This document shows, in pieces, positions 13,128 through 21,284 of a stretch of DNA of 21,284 bases. The stretch's first letter is position 1. The number at the start of each line of letters is the position of its first letter. The DNA is from Erysipelotrichia bacterium (GTDB lineage: Bacteria > Bacillota_I > Bacilli_A > Erysipelotrichales > Erysipelotrichaceae). The stretch lies in NCBI GenBank assembly GCA_009916335.1, contig SAAR01000021.1, positions 1 through 21,284 on the forward strand, given 5' to 3'. The notes beneath the pieces are model-generated. The model ran no database searches, was not told the DNA's origin, and saw nothing but the letters and a program-made list of their open reading frames with translations. The translations under genes were made by a program, and so were the position numbers.

Positions 13128-14720
13128 ATGAGAAAATATATATTTGTTACTGGAGGTGTTGTATCGGGGTTAGGAAAAGGTATTACAGCTGCTAGCTTAG
13201 GGCGTTTATTAAAGGCAAGAGGTTTAAAGGTCATGTCGCAGAAAATGGATCCTTATATTAATGTCGATTGTGGAACGATGTCGCCTTATCAGCATGGAGA
13301 AGTGTTTGTGAGTGAAGATGGGGCAGAAACAGATTTAGATTTAGGTCATTATGAACGATTTATTGATGAAAATTTAAATCGTTTTTCTAATTTAACAAGT
13401 GGAAAAGTATATTGGAATGTGTTGAACAAAGAGCGTAAAGGGGAGTATTTAGGAGAAACTGTACAGGTGATTCCACATATTACCACAGAGATTAAAAGTT
13501 TTATTTATGAAGTGGGAAATGCTGACAATGCTGATGTAGTGATTTGTGAAATTGGGGGAACCACAGGGGATATAGAATCACAACCTTTTTTAGAAGCAAT
13601 TCGTCAGATTGCTTTAGAAGTGGGAAAAGAAAATTGTTTATACATACATGTTACGTTAGTGCCTTATATTAAAAGTAGTGGTGAACATAAGAGTAAACCA
13701 ACCCAGCATTCTGTTAAAGAACTACAATCATTAGGAATCAATCCAGATATTATTGTCTGCCGTTGTGATGAAAAATTAGATACTTCTATTCTTGATAAGA
13801 TTTCATTATTTTGTAATGTAAAAAGAGATTGTATTATTGAAAATATGACACTACCTGTGTTATATCAAGCACCGTTAATGCTTGAGGAAAGGCATTTCTC
13901 TGATATTGTTTGTCGTGAATTAAAGATGGATTGTCCAAAACCTGACATGAGTGATTGGCTAGCGATGATTGAGCGTATTAATCATCGAGATAAAGATGTT
14001 CATATTGCATTAGTAGGTAAATATGTAAAATTGCATGATGCTTATTTATCAGTAGTTGAGGCTTTACAACATGCAGGTTATGAGAATGGTGCACATGTCC
14101 ATCTTAAATGGGTAAGCTGTGATCAACTAAATGAACAACAACTAGCACAACAGTTGTGTGATGTTGATGGTATAATATTGCCAGGTGGTTTTGGCGGACG
14201 TGGTATTGAAGGAATGATTAATGCCTGTAAATATGCCAGAGAAAATGATATTCCCTATTTTGGTATCTGTTTAGGAATGCAGATTGCTGCTATTGAATTT
14301 GCTCGTAATGTGTTAGGTTATCAAGATGCGAATTCAAGTGAATTTGATGCTTTAAGTGAATATCCAATCATTGATTTAATGGATAATCAACTAGGTGTTG
14401 ATCGCAAAGGGGGAACTATGCGATTGGGTGCTTATCCATGTAAGATTAAAGCAGGAAGTATATTAGAAAAAGCCTATGGAGAATTAGCGATTAGTGAACG
14501 TCATCGTCATCGTTTTGAATTTAATAATCGTTTTAGACAAGTGTTTGAAGAAAAAGGAATGCACATTGTAGGAACAAGTCCTGATGAAAAACTCGTGGAA
14601 GCTATTGAAAAAGAAGGAAGTCGTTTCCATGTTGGTGTACAATTTCATCCCGAATTTAAATCTCGTCCAAATCGTGCACATCCACTATTCAAAGCTTTTA
14701 TCAAAGCTTCTATTCATTAA
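13128..14720 (+). CDS. pyrG: CTP synthase
   Basis: The 530-residue enzyme turns UTP into CTP with ATP and glutamine. The N-terminal synthetase domain has the P-loop [10 protein letters not shown] (9-18), [15 protein letters not shown], the [15 protein letters not shown] segment and [11 protein letters not shown]. The C-terminal class I glutaminase domain has C381 in GICLGMQ and the H507/E509 pair in HPEFKSRP. The length is normal and the start follows AGGAGG. It lies 12 bases behind the ANTAR gene and is probably co-transcribed with glnA, tying pyrimidine amination to glutamine supply. A strong terminator follows. No separate pyrG attenuator is seen. Confidence 0.98.
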   Translation: MRKYIFVTGGVVSGLGKGITAASLGRLLKARGLKVMSQKMDPYINVDCGTMSPYQHGEVFVSEDGAETDLDLGHYERFIDENLNRFSNLTSGKVYWNVLNKERKGEYLGETVQVIPHITTEIKSFIYEVGNADNADVVICEIGGTTGDIESQPFLEAIRQIALEVGKENCLYIHVTLVPYIKSSGEHKSKPTQHSVKELQSLGINPDIIVCRCDEKLDTSILDKISLFCNVKRDCIIENMTLPVLYQAPLMLEERHFSDIVCRELKMDCPKPDMSDWLAMIERINHRDKDVHIALVGKYVKLHDAYLSVVEALQHAGYENGAHVHLKWVSCDQLNEQQLAQQLCDVDGIILPGGFGGRGIEGMINACKYARENDIPYFGICLGMQIAAIEFARNVLGYQDANSSEFDALSEYPIIDLMDNQLGVDRKGGTMRLGAYPCKIKAGSILEKAYGELAISERHRHRFEFNNRFRQVFEEKGMHIVGTSPDEKLVEAIEKEGSRFHVGVQFHPEFKSRPNRAHPLFKAFIKASIH

Positions 14721-14724
14721 ATAT

Positions 14725-14757
14725 AATCTCACTTTTAATAGTGAGATTGCTTTTTTT
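14725..14757 (+). terminator. Terminator of the glnA-nitR-pyrG unit
   Basis: AATCTCACT (14725-14733) pairs with AGTGAGATT (14740-14748) around TTTAAT, followed by GC and seven T's. Confidence 0.92.
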
Positions 14758-14801
14758 GTTCGCTGATTTATGTCATAATTCTTTTCTTACACTTTTGATT
14801 G

Positions 14802-14810
14802 TGATATGAT
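14802..14810 (+). promoter_or_regulatory. Extended -10 promoter of the sortase unit
   Basis: TGA followed by TATGAT. The -35 region is only T-rich. The ATG inside this -10 (14806) is in frame with the sortase but is unlikely to be its start. Confidence 0.5.
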
Positions 14811-14832
14811 AACAAGGATAGTAGGTGATAAA

Positions 14833-15651
14833 ATGGCAAAAGAAAAACAAGGAAAAAAAGCAAAAAAGAACAGTCAATTTCGTAAAATAATAGATACCGT
14901 TATTTTTGTAGTTGCGGTTTGTGTATTTTGTTATGCAGGTTTTAATTTATATAAAATTTATCAAGCAAATCATGAGGAAAAAAAGGAAACAGAACATTTG
15001 CGTAAGTTGGCAGATGTGCCTAGTAATGAAAAAGGTTTAGAAAACTTTAGTGTTGATTTTGATAAGTTGAAAAAGCTAAATCAAGATATTGTAGCGTGGA
15101 TTGTTGTAAAGGATACAGAAATATCATATCCTGTTGTGCAAGGTAGTGATAATGATTACTACTTAACACATACCTTTGAAAAGAAAAATAATTATGCTGG
15201 AGCGATCTTTATGGATTATACAGCAAGTCCAGATTTTAGCGATCAAAATACATTTATTTATGGACACAATGTTTATCATGGAACGATGTTTGCAGAATTA
15301 GCGAATTATATGGATCAAGCGTTTTTTAATGCTCACCCTTATATATATTTATATACACCACAAGGGAATTACAAATTGCAAGTATTTAGTGCGTATGTAG
15401 ATAAGGCTGATTCAACTTCCTATCGAATGGGGTTTGCTTCTGAGCAAGAGTTTCAAAATTATTTAAACGAAGTTAATGCCAAAAGCAAATATGCAAGTGG
15501 TGTGGAAGTGAGCAGTGTGGATCGTATTGTTACGCTGTATACATGTTCCTATGAAAATGGACAAAACCCAACAAATAGTGATGCAGAGTATATTGATGAA
15601 CGCTATTACATTCATGCAAAAATAGTGAAGGAGTTGAATACAGGTGAATAA
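14833..15651 (+). CDS. srtB: Class B sortase
   Basis: This is a membrane-anchored transpeptidase of 272 residues from ATG 14833, chosen because AGGTGAT precedes it and the upstream in-frame ATG lies in the promoter. It has a lysine-rich start, a transmembrane helix (about 22-42) and the sortase fold outside. Catalytic residues are H145 in YGHNVYHGTMF, C238 in TLYTCSYE and R257 in DERYYIHA. The sequence DNDYYLTHTFEKKNNYAGAIFMDY is typical of class B. Such enzymes join proteins with NPxTN-like or related signals to peptidoglycan, or build pili. No substrate with a sorting signal is encoded in this window, so its target is elsewhere. Its last bases overlap the next gene. Confidence 0.93.
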   Translation: MAKEKQGKKAKKNSQFRKIIDTVIFVVAVCVFCYAGFNLYKIYQANHEEKKETEHLRKLADVPSNEKGLENFSVDFDKLKKLNQDIVAWIVVKDTEISYPVVQGSDNDYYLTHTFEKKNNYAGAIFMDYTASPDFSDQNTFIYGHNVYHGTMFAELANYMDQAFFNAHPYIYLYTPQGNYKLQVFSAYVDKADSTSYRMGFASEQEFQNYLNEVNAKSKYASGVEVSSVDRIVTLYTCSYENGQNPTNSDAEYIDERYYIHAKIVKELNTGE

Positions 15652-16336
15652 TTTATCTTCAAAAATAGGTGGTTTTTTATTGATTTTTATTGGTGTTGGT
15701 TATTTAGGAAATCAACTAGATATTTGGCAATTTTCAATTTTCTTTCGTGGTTGGTGGGCATTACTTTTAGCTATTTGGGGTGTTTACCATATGATTGAAA
15801 ATCGACCTAATGCATTTAATGTCATTTTAACAGGTTTAGGTGTTTATTGGTTTTTATCGGCTAACCACTGGCTTTCTTTTCATCTTACTTATGAGTTATT
15901 ACTAGCAATCCTATTAATTTACTTAGGAATTAGAACAATGTTTCATCAACGTGATGAAAGATGGAACCAACCAAAAGATAATACGAAAAGAAATAGCGAT
16001 GAACATTTATCTATCCATTCTACATTTAATACACAGCGTTATATACATGAACAAGGAAAAAAGCTTTATTCTTGTCGTTTAGAAAATACGTTTGGTTCTT
16101 TATTTGTCGATTTAAGAGAGGCAGATGTTAGTGAATTATTCGAAATTAACGTTGAGAATACATTTGGTTCAATGGAGTTGCTTTTACCTAGTGATGTAAA
16201 AGTAATCGCAAAAGAAGATAATATTTTTGCAAGCTACTATGTGGATCAAAGTTATGGTAGTAAAGAAATCTATATAAAAGAGAACTGCGTGTTTGGAACA
16301 TTAAAAATACGAAAGGCAAAAAAAGATCATAAATAA
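15644..16336 (+). CDS. LiaF-like membrane protein
   Basis: The 230-residue product starts at GTG 15644, overlapping the sortase gene by 8 bases, with AAGGAG about ten bases upstream. Four hydrophobic segments (about 8-25, 33-50, 57-73, 80-99) are followed by a hydrophilic linker. The C-terminal domain (about 140-228) has repeats of the type ENTFGSL-V-L, ENTFGSMELLLP and NCVFGTLKIRK. This four-helix plus beta-repeat layout is that of LiaF/YvqF and related envelope-stress proteins. No LiaRS-type two-component genes are adjacent, so a link to cell-wall antibiotic sensing is family knowledge only. Co-translation with the sortase suggests an envelope role. Confidence 0.75.
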   Translation: MNNLSSKIGGFLLIFIGVGYLGNQLDIWQFSIFFRGWWALLLAIWGVYHMIENRPNAFNVILTGLGVYWFLSANHWLSFHLTYELLLAILLIYLGIRTMFHQRDERWNQPKDNTKRNSDEHLSIHSTFNTQRYIHEQGKKLYSCRLENTFGSLFVDLREADVSELFEINVENTFGSMELLLPSDVKVIAKEDNIFASYYVDQSYGSKEIYIKENCVFGTLKIRKAKKDHK

Positions 16337-16342
16337 ACAAAT

Positions 16343-16376
16343 AAGAGATGACACAAACTAAAAGTGATCATCTCTT
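16343..16376 (+). terminator. Stem-loop after the sortase/LiaF-like unit
   Basis: AAGAGATGA (16343-16351) pairs with TCATCTCTT (16368-16376), and an inner CAC:GTG extends it past a bulged A. It is followed by AATTATATTT rather than a clean T-tract, so termination is probable but not certain. Confidence 0.55.
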
Positions 16377-16430
16377 AATTATATTTATCAATATTTTTAT
16401 GTTTGTTTCATATACTGTAATGGTGATGTT

Positions 16431-17504
16431 ATGCACAATAAAAAACGATTACTATGTATGGAAGTAATCACACTATCTATGGTTGGTTTAGTGATGGTAT
16501 ACAGTTCCTCTTATGTATGGGCAACATTTAAATTTGAAGATCCTTATTATTTTTTAAAACGGCAAGCAATTTTCATGTTTATCGGTTTTGTCGCTATGTA
16601 TTGTTTTAGTAAAATTGATTTATTAAAACTGCGTAAATATAATAAAGTGATGTTTATCCTCGGTATATTATCTTTGCTTTTGGTATTAATACCAGGGATT
16701 GGTGTGGCAAGAAATGGAAGTCGTAGTTGGTTTTCACTCGCTTCCTTTTTAATTCAACCATCAGAATTTTTTAAAGTTATCTTAATTTTTTGTGTAAGTG
16801 ATTATTTGGCAAAAAAACAGAAAATAAAAAAGTTAAAAGATTTTATCATTCCTTTAATGATGGCGTTTGTAGGTTTTATCCTTATTTTATTACAGCCAGA
16901 TTTTGGAAGTGGTATGGTTATGGTCTGTGCGATCATTGTTATTTTGTTTTGTGCGAAAGTACCGCTTCGCTATTTTATTTATGTTGCATTGTTAGCCGTC
17001 TTAGGTTTAAGTGGATTAATTATTAGTGCTCCTTATCGTATGGAACGTATTTTATCATTTCTTGATCCTTGGAGTGATCCACTTGGCAGTGGTTTTCAAA
17101 TGATTCAATCTTTATATGCGATTGGACCAGGAGGTGTTTTTGGTAGTGGCATTAATGGTAGTATTCAAAAGCACTTCTATTTACCAGAACCACAAACAGA
17201 TTTTATCTTTGCTATTTTTGGTGAAGAATTCGGTTTTTTAGGAAGTGTATTATTACTAGGCTTATTTTTACTTGTTATTTATGAAGGGATTCATATTGCC
17301 ATTGCTTGTGAAGAAACCTATTTGTCCTATGTGAGCATTGGTTTAATTTCTTTATTTGCTATTCAAGTGATGATTAATCTTGGAGTAGTTGTTGGCTTAT
17401 TTCCTGTTACGGGCATTACTTTACCACTCATCTCCTATGGTGGCAGTAGTGTGATTGTGATGTTGAGCTGTTTTGGTATGATTATTAGTAACACAAAGCA
17501 CTAA
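16431..17504 (+). CDS. ftsW: SEDS-family peptidoglycan glycosyltransferase (FtsW/SpoVE type)
   Basis: The 357-residue polytopic membrane protein belongs to the SEDS family, which polymerises lipid II during division, elongation or sporulation. Visible motifs are VMVYSSS early, RNGSRSWF (94-101), QPSEFFK (109-115), QPDFGSG (155-161), the extracellular ERILSFLDPWSDP (205-217), PEPQTDFIFAIFGEE (252-266) and GLFPVTGITLPLISYGGSS (322-340). The start ATG has only a modest GGTGAT site. Location directly before murG favours FtsW or SpoVE over RodA, but sequence alone does not settle which. A partner class B penicillin-binding protein is not in the window. Confidence 0.88.
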   Translation: MHNKKRLLCMEVITLSMVGLVMVYSSSYVWATFKFEDPYYFLKRQAIFMFIGFVAMYCFSKIDLLKLRKYNKVMFILGILSLLLVLIPGIGVARNGSRSWFSLASFLIQPSEFFKVILIFCVSDYLAKKQKIKKLKDFIIPLMMAFVGFILILLQPDFGSGMVMVCAIIVILFCAKVPLRYFIYVALLAVLGLSGLIISAPYRMERILSFLDPWSDPLGSGFQMIQSLYAIGPGGVFGSGINGSIQKHFYLPEPQTDFIFAIFGEEFGFLGSVLLLGLFLLVIYEGIHIAIACEETYLSYVSIGLISLFAIQVMINLGVVVGLFPVTGITLPLISYGGSSVIVMLSCFGMIISNTKH

Positions 17505-17508
17505 GACA

Positions 17509-17517
17509 TGATATAAT
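17509..17517 (+). promoter_or_regulatory. Extended -10 promoter before murG
   Basis: TGA followed by a perfect TATAAT, with a weak TAACAC 17 bases upstream. It lies just past the ftsW stop codon, so murG-murB-divIB can be transcribed separately. Confidence 0.55.
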
Positions 17518-17540
17518 ATTAAAAATGGAGTGTGATTATT

Positions 17541-18611
17541 TTGAAAATGGTAATTGCTACTGGGGGAACTGGTGGTCATATTTATCCAGCCTTGGCTCTT
17601 GCTGAAAAAGCCAAGCAGCGATATACAAATTTAGATATATTGTTTATTGGAAATGATGATCGAATGGAGAAAGATGTGATTCCTGCGAATGGCTATGCGT
17701 TTAAAGGGTTGCATACAAGTGGATTAACAGGTTCTTTATTAAATAAATGTAAAGCACTTGTGCAGATGGTATTGGCACAAAAACAAGCGAAAAAAATATT
17801 AACTGCATTTCAGCCAGATATTGTTATTGGGTTTGGTGGGTATGTAAGTGCACCTGTTTTATTAGCGGCTCATAAATTAAAGTTTAAAACAATGATTCAT
17901 GAACAAAATTCAATGGTTGGTAAATCCAATCAGGTATTAGCAAATAAAGTAGATGGGATTGTAATCTGTTACGAAAAATGTTTTGCACAGATGCCAAAAG
18001 AGAAAACAAGACTTTTAGGGAATCCACGTTCCACGCTTGCCAAAGAAACAAAGTTTAATGCTCGCTATTTTCACTCTTTACAAGTCGATGAAAGTAAGCC
18101 GATTGTTTTAGTGGTGATGGGTTCATTAGGTAGTAGTAGTGTTAATGAAATGATGGTAGAGGCATTAAAAGGCATAGAAGATGTTACCTTTATTTATGTT
18201 ACTGGTAAAAAAGATTATGCGAATATGAAAAATAAATTTAAACAACCTAATGTATATGTCGTAGACTATGTGGATCAATTAGCTATTTTGAAGCGAATTG
18301 ATTTAATGGTATGTCGAGCAGGGGCGACAACAGCCGCTGAAATTACGGCTTTAGGTGTGCCTAGTATTTTAATTCCTAGTCCTTACGTTGCACATAATCA
18401 CCAATTTTATAATGCGAGTGTACTAGTAGATAAAAAATGTGCGTTTATGATTGAAGAAAAAGACTTAAACAAGGATATTCTTTATGATAAAATAAATATG
18501 GTTATTCATAATCAAAAATTAATGAATGATATGAAAAATAACGCACTTGCGATTAGTTATCCAAATGCAAGTGAAGATATATTGTCTTTTGTGGACGAGA
18601 TTGTGGGGTAA
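17541..18611 (+). CDS. murG: MurG, lipid II-forming N-acetylglucosaminyltransferase
   Basis: This membrane-bound GT-B enzyme adds GlcNAc from UDP-GlcNAc to lipid I, giving lipid II. Starting at TTG 17541, ten bases after GGAG, gives 356 residues beginning MKMVIATGGTGGHIYP, the usual MurG start. A GTG at 17532 lies too close to the ribosome site; an ATG at 17547 is also possible. Motifs are GGTGGH (8-13), GFGGYVSAP (97-105), HEQNS (120-124), GNPR (160-163) and the nucleotide-sugar site RAGATTAAEITALGVPSILIPSP (from 259). murB follows after two bases. Confidence 0.95.
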   Translation: MKMVIATGGTGGHIYPALALAEKAKQRYTNLDILFIGNDDRMEKDVIPANGYAFKGLHTSGLTGSLLNKCKALVQMVLAQKQAKKILTAFQPDIVIGFGGYVSAPVLLAAHKLKFKTMIHEQNSMVGKSNQVLANKVDGIVICYEKCFAQMPKEKTRLLGNPRSTLAKETKFNARYFHSLQVDESKPIVLVVMGSLGSSSVNEMMVEALKGIEDVTFIYVTGKKDYANMKNKFKQPNVYVVDYVDQLAILKRIDLMVCRAGATTAAEITALGVPSILIPSPYVAHNHQFYNASVLVDKKCAFMIEEKDLNKDILYDKINMVIHNQKLMNDMKNNALAISYPNASEDILSFVDEIVG

Positions 18612-18613
18612 AT

Positions 18614-19519
18614 ATGAATCTTATGGAAGAAAAATTACAAAGTCATGGCGATTTGGAAATCAATGTGCCTTTGTCTAAACATACAACATTTCGTATTGGG
18701 GGAATATGCAAATATTTTGTGTATCCAAAAAATGAAATGTCATTGCTTAGAATTATTGAATTATGCAAAGAAAATAAGTTAGCGTATCGTGTTTTTGGTA
18801 AGGGTAGTAATTTGCTTTGTAGTGATGATTATTATGATGGAGTCATTTTATGTTTGGATCGCTATTTCAATGAAATACAAATTGAAGAAGATGGACAAAT
18901 TTTTGCACAGGCAGGCGTTTCGTTAATCTATTTGGCACATGAAGCAATGAAAGCTTCCTTAAGTGGTCTTGAATTTGCAAGTGGGATACCAGCAACTCTA
19001 GGTGGAGCTCTTTATATGAATGCTGGTGCTTATAAAAGTAATATGGCTGACATTGTTAAAAAGGTATATGTCTTAAAGGACGATTCTTGTGTGTGGATCG
19101 ATGTTGATGAATTAGCCTATGCCTATCGTTCTTCGATTTTTCATCACCATCGTGATTGGATTATTTTAGGTGCTAGGCTCCAATTGAAAAAAGGGGAACA
19201 AAGCGAAATTAAAGCATTAATGGATTCTCGTCGTGAGCGAAGATTAGCATCACAACCTTTGAATAAACCAAGTGCAGGCAGTGTTTTTAGAAATCCTCAA
19301 ACATATCCAGCATGGCAACTGATTGAAGAAATCGGTTATCGTGGCAAACAAATCGGGGGTGCAAAAGTTAGTGATAAACACGCTAATTTCATCGTTAATG
19401 AAGATCATGCGAAAGCGAGTGATGTAGATGCATTAGTAAAAGCAATTCAAAAAGAAGTACATGAAAAATACCAGATTGAAATGAAGATGGAAGTTGAGAA
19501 ATTCAATTGGCAAGAGTAA
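18614..19519 (+). CDS. murB: UDP-N-acetylenolpyruvoylglucosamine reductase
   Basis: The 301-residue cytosolic FAD enzyme reduces UDP-GlcNAc-enolpyruvate with NADPH to UDP-MurNAc. The FAD domain shows TTFRIGG (24-30), FGKGSNLL (61-68) and GIPATLGGALYMNAGAY (124-140). The substrate domain shows YAYRSSIF with R172, the catalytic serine motif SAGSVFRNP (S223) and a late glutamate in KMEVEKF (probably E293). Length and motifs suit the shorter Gram-positive form. The start is two bases after the murG stop codon, and the 3' end overlaps divIB by 13 bases. Confidence 0.95.
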   Translation: MNLMEEKLQSHGDLEINVPLSKHTTFRIGGICKYFVYPKNEMSLLRIIELCKENKLAYRVFGKGSNLLCSDDYYDGVILCLDRYFNEIQIEEDGQIFAQAGVSLIYLAHEAMKASLSGLEFASGIPATLGGALYMNAGAYKSNMADIVKKVYVLKDDSCVWIDVDELAYAYRSSIFHHHRDWIILGARLQLKKGEQSEIKALMDSRRERRLASQPLNKPSAGSVFRNPQTYPAWQLIEEIGYRGKQIGGAKVSDKHANFIVNEDHAKASDVDALVKAIQKEVHEKYQIEMKMEVEKFNWQE

Positions 19520-20280
19520 TACCTAGTCGATTCGATGAAGTACTTCAAAATGATGAATTAGAGGAAAGAGAAAATATTGCTAACGAGAACAAAAGAAGAA
19601 AAAGACGCCGTCGTAAGAGAAGAAGGCGTATGGTATTGTTGGGATTGATCATCATAGCAGTTATTTATGCATTGAGTGATTATTCAAATATTAGAATTGT
19701 TGAAATGAATGGGAATGCCTATTATTCAAAACAACAGATTATGAGTAAAGCGAATATTAGCTATGATATGAAATCAATATTAGCTCCATCTTTTCTAATT
19801 AAAAATAGATTAGAAGAAGATGTGTTGATTAAACATGCCAATGTTCATAAAACATGGGATGGGATTGTTAAGATTGATATTGAAGAAGAAAAATTAGTTG
19901 GTTATTACAATCAGAATGGCAAAGATTATTTGATTATTGATGGCGAAGATGATGTGCTTATTAAAGATGAAGGTAAATTGGCAAATGTGCCATATTTAGC
20001 AGATTTGAATAAAGAGCAGATTGCGAATTATAAAAAAGCAGTTAATAAAGTAGCAAAGGAAAATATTTATTTAATTTCTGAAGTATCTCATTATGAAACG
20101 AGTTATAATAAAGATATGTTAAAGCTAACGATGCAGGATAATCATGTGGTTTTTACTTCTTATGCAGGACTTGCACTGTTAGATAGCTACAAAGAGATGC
20201 TAAAGGGTTTAAATACCGATTTAAAATGTATTGTGTTTGCCGAAGAAACAAACACAATGTATACAGAAAAGTGTGAATAA
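19507..20280 (+). CDS. divIB: Cell-division protein DivIB/FtsQ
   Basis: This bitopic membrane protein of 257 residues has a very basic cytosolic region (RRKRRRRKRRRR, about 30-41), a transmembrane helix (about 42-57) and an FtsQ-type POTRA domain beginning NIRIVEMNGNAYYSKQQI. A beta domain follows. In the family it links early and late division proteins with FtsL and DivIC/FtsB. The start is uncertain: TTG 19507 lies inside murB and has no clear ribosome site. It keeps the conserved-looking N-terminus and suggests translational coupling. The order murG-murB-divIB is common in Bacillota division clusters. Confidence 0.88.
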   Translation: MARVIPSRFDEVLQNDELEERENIANENKRRKRRRRKRRRRMVLLGLIIIAVIYALSDYSNIRIVEMNGNAYYSKQQIMSKANISYDMKSILAPSFLIKNRLEEDVLIKHANVHKTWDGIVKIDIEEEKLVGYYNQNGKDYLIIDGEDDVLIKDEGKLANVPYLADLNKEQIANYKKAVNKVAKENIYLISEVSHYETSYNKDMLKLTMQDNHVVFTSYAGLALLDSYKEMLKGLNTDLKCIVFAEETNTMYTEKCE

Positions 20281-20300
20281 TGTTGTTTTTTTTAAAAATA

Positions 20301-20309
20301 TGATATAAT
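20301..20309 (+). promoter_or_regulatory. Extended -10 promoter before the Asp23-family gene
   Basis: TGA followed by TATAAT, the same form as before murG. TGTTGT 17 bases upstream is a poor -35. The AGGAGG ribosome site follows at a normal distance. Confidence 0.55.
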
Positions 20310-20336
20310 CATTAGGACGATACGAGGAGGCAGTTT

Positions 20337-20696
20337 ATGTCAGTAACAAGAAACACAAAATTTGGGGATATTAATATTTCTAAAGAAGCGATTACTAGTT
20401 TAGCTGGTGGCGTTGTCAGTGAATGCTATGGTGTAGTAGGAATGGCTTCACAGAAAATGTTAAAAGATGGACTCGCTGAATTATTAAAAAAAGAAAATTA
20501 TGCAAAAGGTGTAATCGTTAAAGAAAACGAAGGAATGCTTGATTTAGATTTATACATCATCGTTTCACATGGTGTGAAAATTTCTGAGGTAGTATTAGAA
20601 GTGCAAAAGAAAGTTAAATATGTGCTTGAACAATCACTAGAGATTGAAATTAATGCAGTTAATGTGTATGTACAAGGCGTTAAAGTAATGGAATAG
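20337..20696 (+). CDS. Asp23/Gls24 family protein (YloU-like)
   Basis: The small acidic 119-residue protein of the Asp23/Gls24 (DUF322) family shows GDINISKEAITSLAGGVVSECYGVVGMAS near the start, a central LDLDLYIIVSHGVKISEV and an end VNVYVQGVKV. In Bacillus the yloU gene sits beside yloV, and the same pair occurs here (fakA-like gene 10 bases downstream). Members associate with the membrane or influence envelope stress; YloU's exact role is not settled. A strong AGGAGG site sets the start. Confidence 0.92.
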   Translation: MSVTRNTKFGDINISKEAITSLAGGVVSECYGVVGMASQKMLKDGLAELLKKENYAKGVIVKENEGMLDLDLYIIVSHGVKISEVVLEVQKKVKYVLEQSLEIEINAVNVYVQGVKVME

Positions 20697-20706
20697 GGGA
20701 TTGCGT

Positions 20707-21284
20707 ATGGAAAAGATTAATGGATTAATATTCAAACAAATGCTTGAAAGTGGAGCAAACAATCTTATGAATGATTTCACTAGAATTGATGCTCTAAATG
20801 TATTCCCTGTACCTGATGGAGATACAGGAACTAATATGTCATTAACATTTAGTGCAGGTGTTAATGATGCATTAAAAGTAGATAGTAATCGTGTATGCGA
20901 TATTGCAAAAGCGTTATCAAAAGGTTTGTTGATGGGGGCAAGAGGAAACTCTGGAGTTATTACATCACAGATTTTTAGAGGATTGTATCAATCATTAGAT
21001 GGTGTAGAGGAAGTCAATGCATTACAGTTAGCAAATGCTTTTGTGAATGGATCAAGAGTTGCATATAAAGCAGTAATGCGTCCTGTGGAAGGAACCATTT
21101 TAACAGTGATTCGTGAAGCGAGTGATTATACATTATTGTATGCTGCTGATAAAGGGGATTTAACATGTGAAGATGTGTTAGCAAAATTAGTTTTAGAAGC
21201 AAAAGAATCATTAGAAAGAACACCTGAATTACTACCAGTATTAAAAGAAGTAGGTGTTGTAGATAGTGGTGGAGCAGGGTTATT
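20707..21284 (+). CDS. fakA: FakA/YloV-type DhaL-domain kinase subunit, N-terminal part
   Basis: The gene starts at ATG 20707 behind GGGGA and runs off the window after 192 codons, so only the N-terminal DhaL-like domain is present. The motif NVFPVPDGDTGTNMS holds the aspartates that bind magnesium and ATP. It is followed by KGLLMGARGNSGVITSQIFRG and, near the edge, VVDSGGAGLL. FakA works with a DegV-type FakB protein to phosphorylate fatty acids for membrane lipid synthesis. The full protein is usually about 550 residues. The Asp23-type gene directly upstream is the usual neighbour. Confidence 0.92.
   Translation, partial: MEKINGLIFKQMLESGANNLMNDFTRIDALNVFPVPDGDTGTNMSLTFSAGVNDALKVDSNRVCDIAKALSKGLLMGARGNSGVITSQIFRGLYQSLDGVEEVNALQLANAFVNGSRVAYKAVMRPVEGTILTVIREASDYTLLYAADKGDLTCEDVLAKLVLEAKESLERTPELLPVLKEVGVVDSGGAGL

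Overview
The window is low-GC Bacillota DNA. Together, a type III glutamine synthetase beside a type I enzyme with an ANTAR regulator, a class B sortase, a compact murG-murB-divIB cluster and Asp23/FakA genes fit Erysipelotrichia or a nearby clostridial lineage. This placement is inferred from gene content and codon use, not from a marker gene.

Left part (1-8.6 kb): accessory DNA forming the right-hand end of an integrative element. From the left it holds two related blocks of exported proteins of unknown function. Each block pairs a single-span membrane-anchored protein with a small signal-peptide protein, and the two small genes share an upstream T/C-rich motif. Between the blocks lies a complete type III toxin-antitoxin locus: a promoter, three 37-nt RNA repeats, an intrinsic terminator and a ToxN/AbiQ-family toxin gene. 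The repeats show base-pair covariation for a hairpin and a pseudoknot. Next comes about 0.85 kb without genes but rich in dyads, possibly a transfer origin. It is followed by a leftward Xre-type regulator flanked by two near-identical 17-bp palindromes, then an excisionase and a tyrosine integrase. Beyond the integrase are TTGGCGG repeats and a duplicated 18-bp sequence, next to the chromosomal glnN gene.

Middle part (8.7-14.8 kb): nitrogen and nucleotide metabolism. glnN (type III glutamine synthetase) runs leftward. glnA (type I), an ANTAR antiterminator resembling NitR, and pyrG (CTP synthase) run rightward. The glnN and glnA leaders each carry a small hairpin with a near-identical hexaloop (AAGGGC, AAUGGC; A at position 1, G at position 4). 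In each leader the hairpin overlaps the 5' arm of a terminator-like stem, so the ANTAR protein probably controls both synthetases by antitermination.

Right part (14.8 kb to end): cell-envelope genes, comprising a class B sortase, a LiaF-like membrane protein, an FtsW/SpoVE-type SEDS glycosyltransferase, murG, murB, divIB/ftsQ, an Asp23/YloU protein and the start of a FakA/YloV-type DhaL protein, which is cut by the window end. murG to divIB are tightly packed or overlapping. Extended -10 promoters (TGATATAAT type) lie before the sortase gene, murG and the asp23-type gene.
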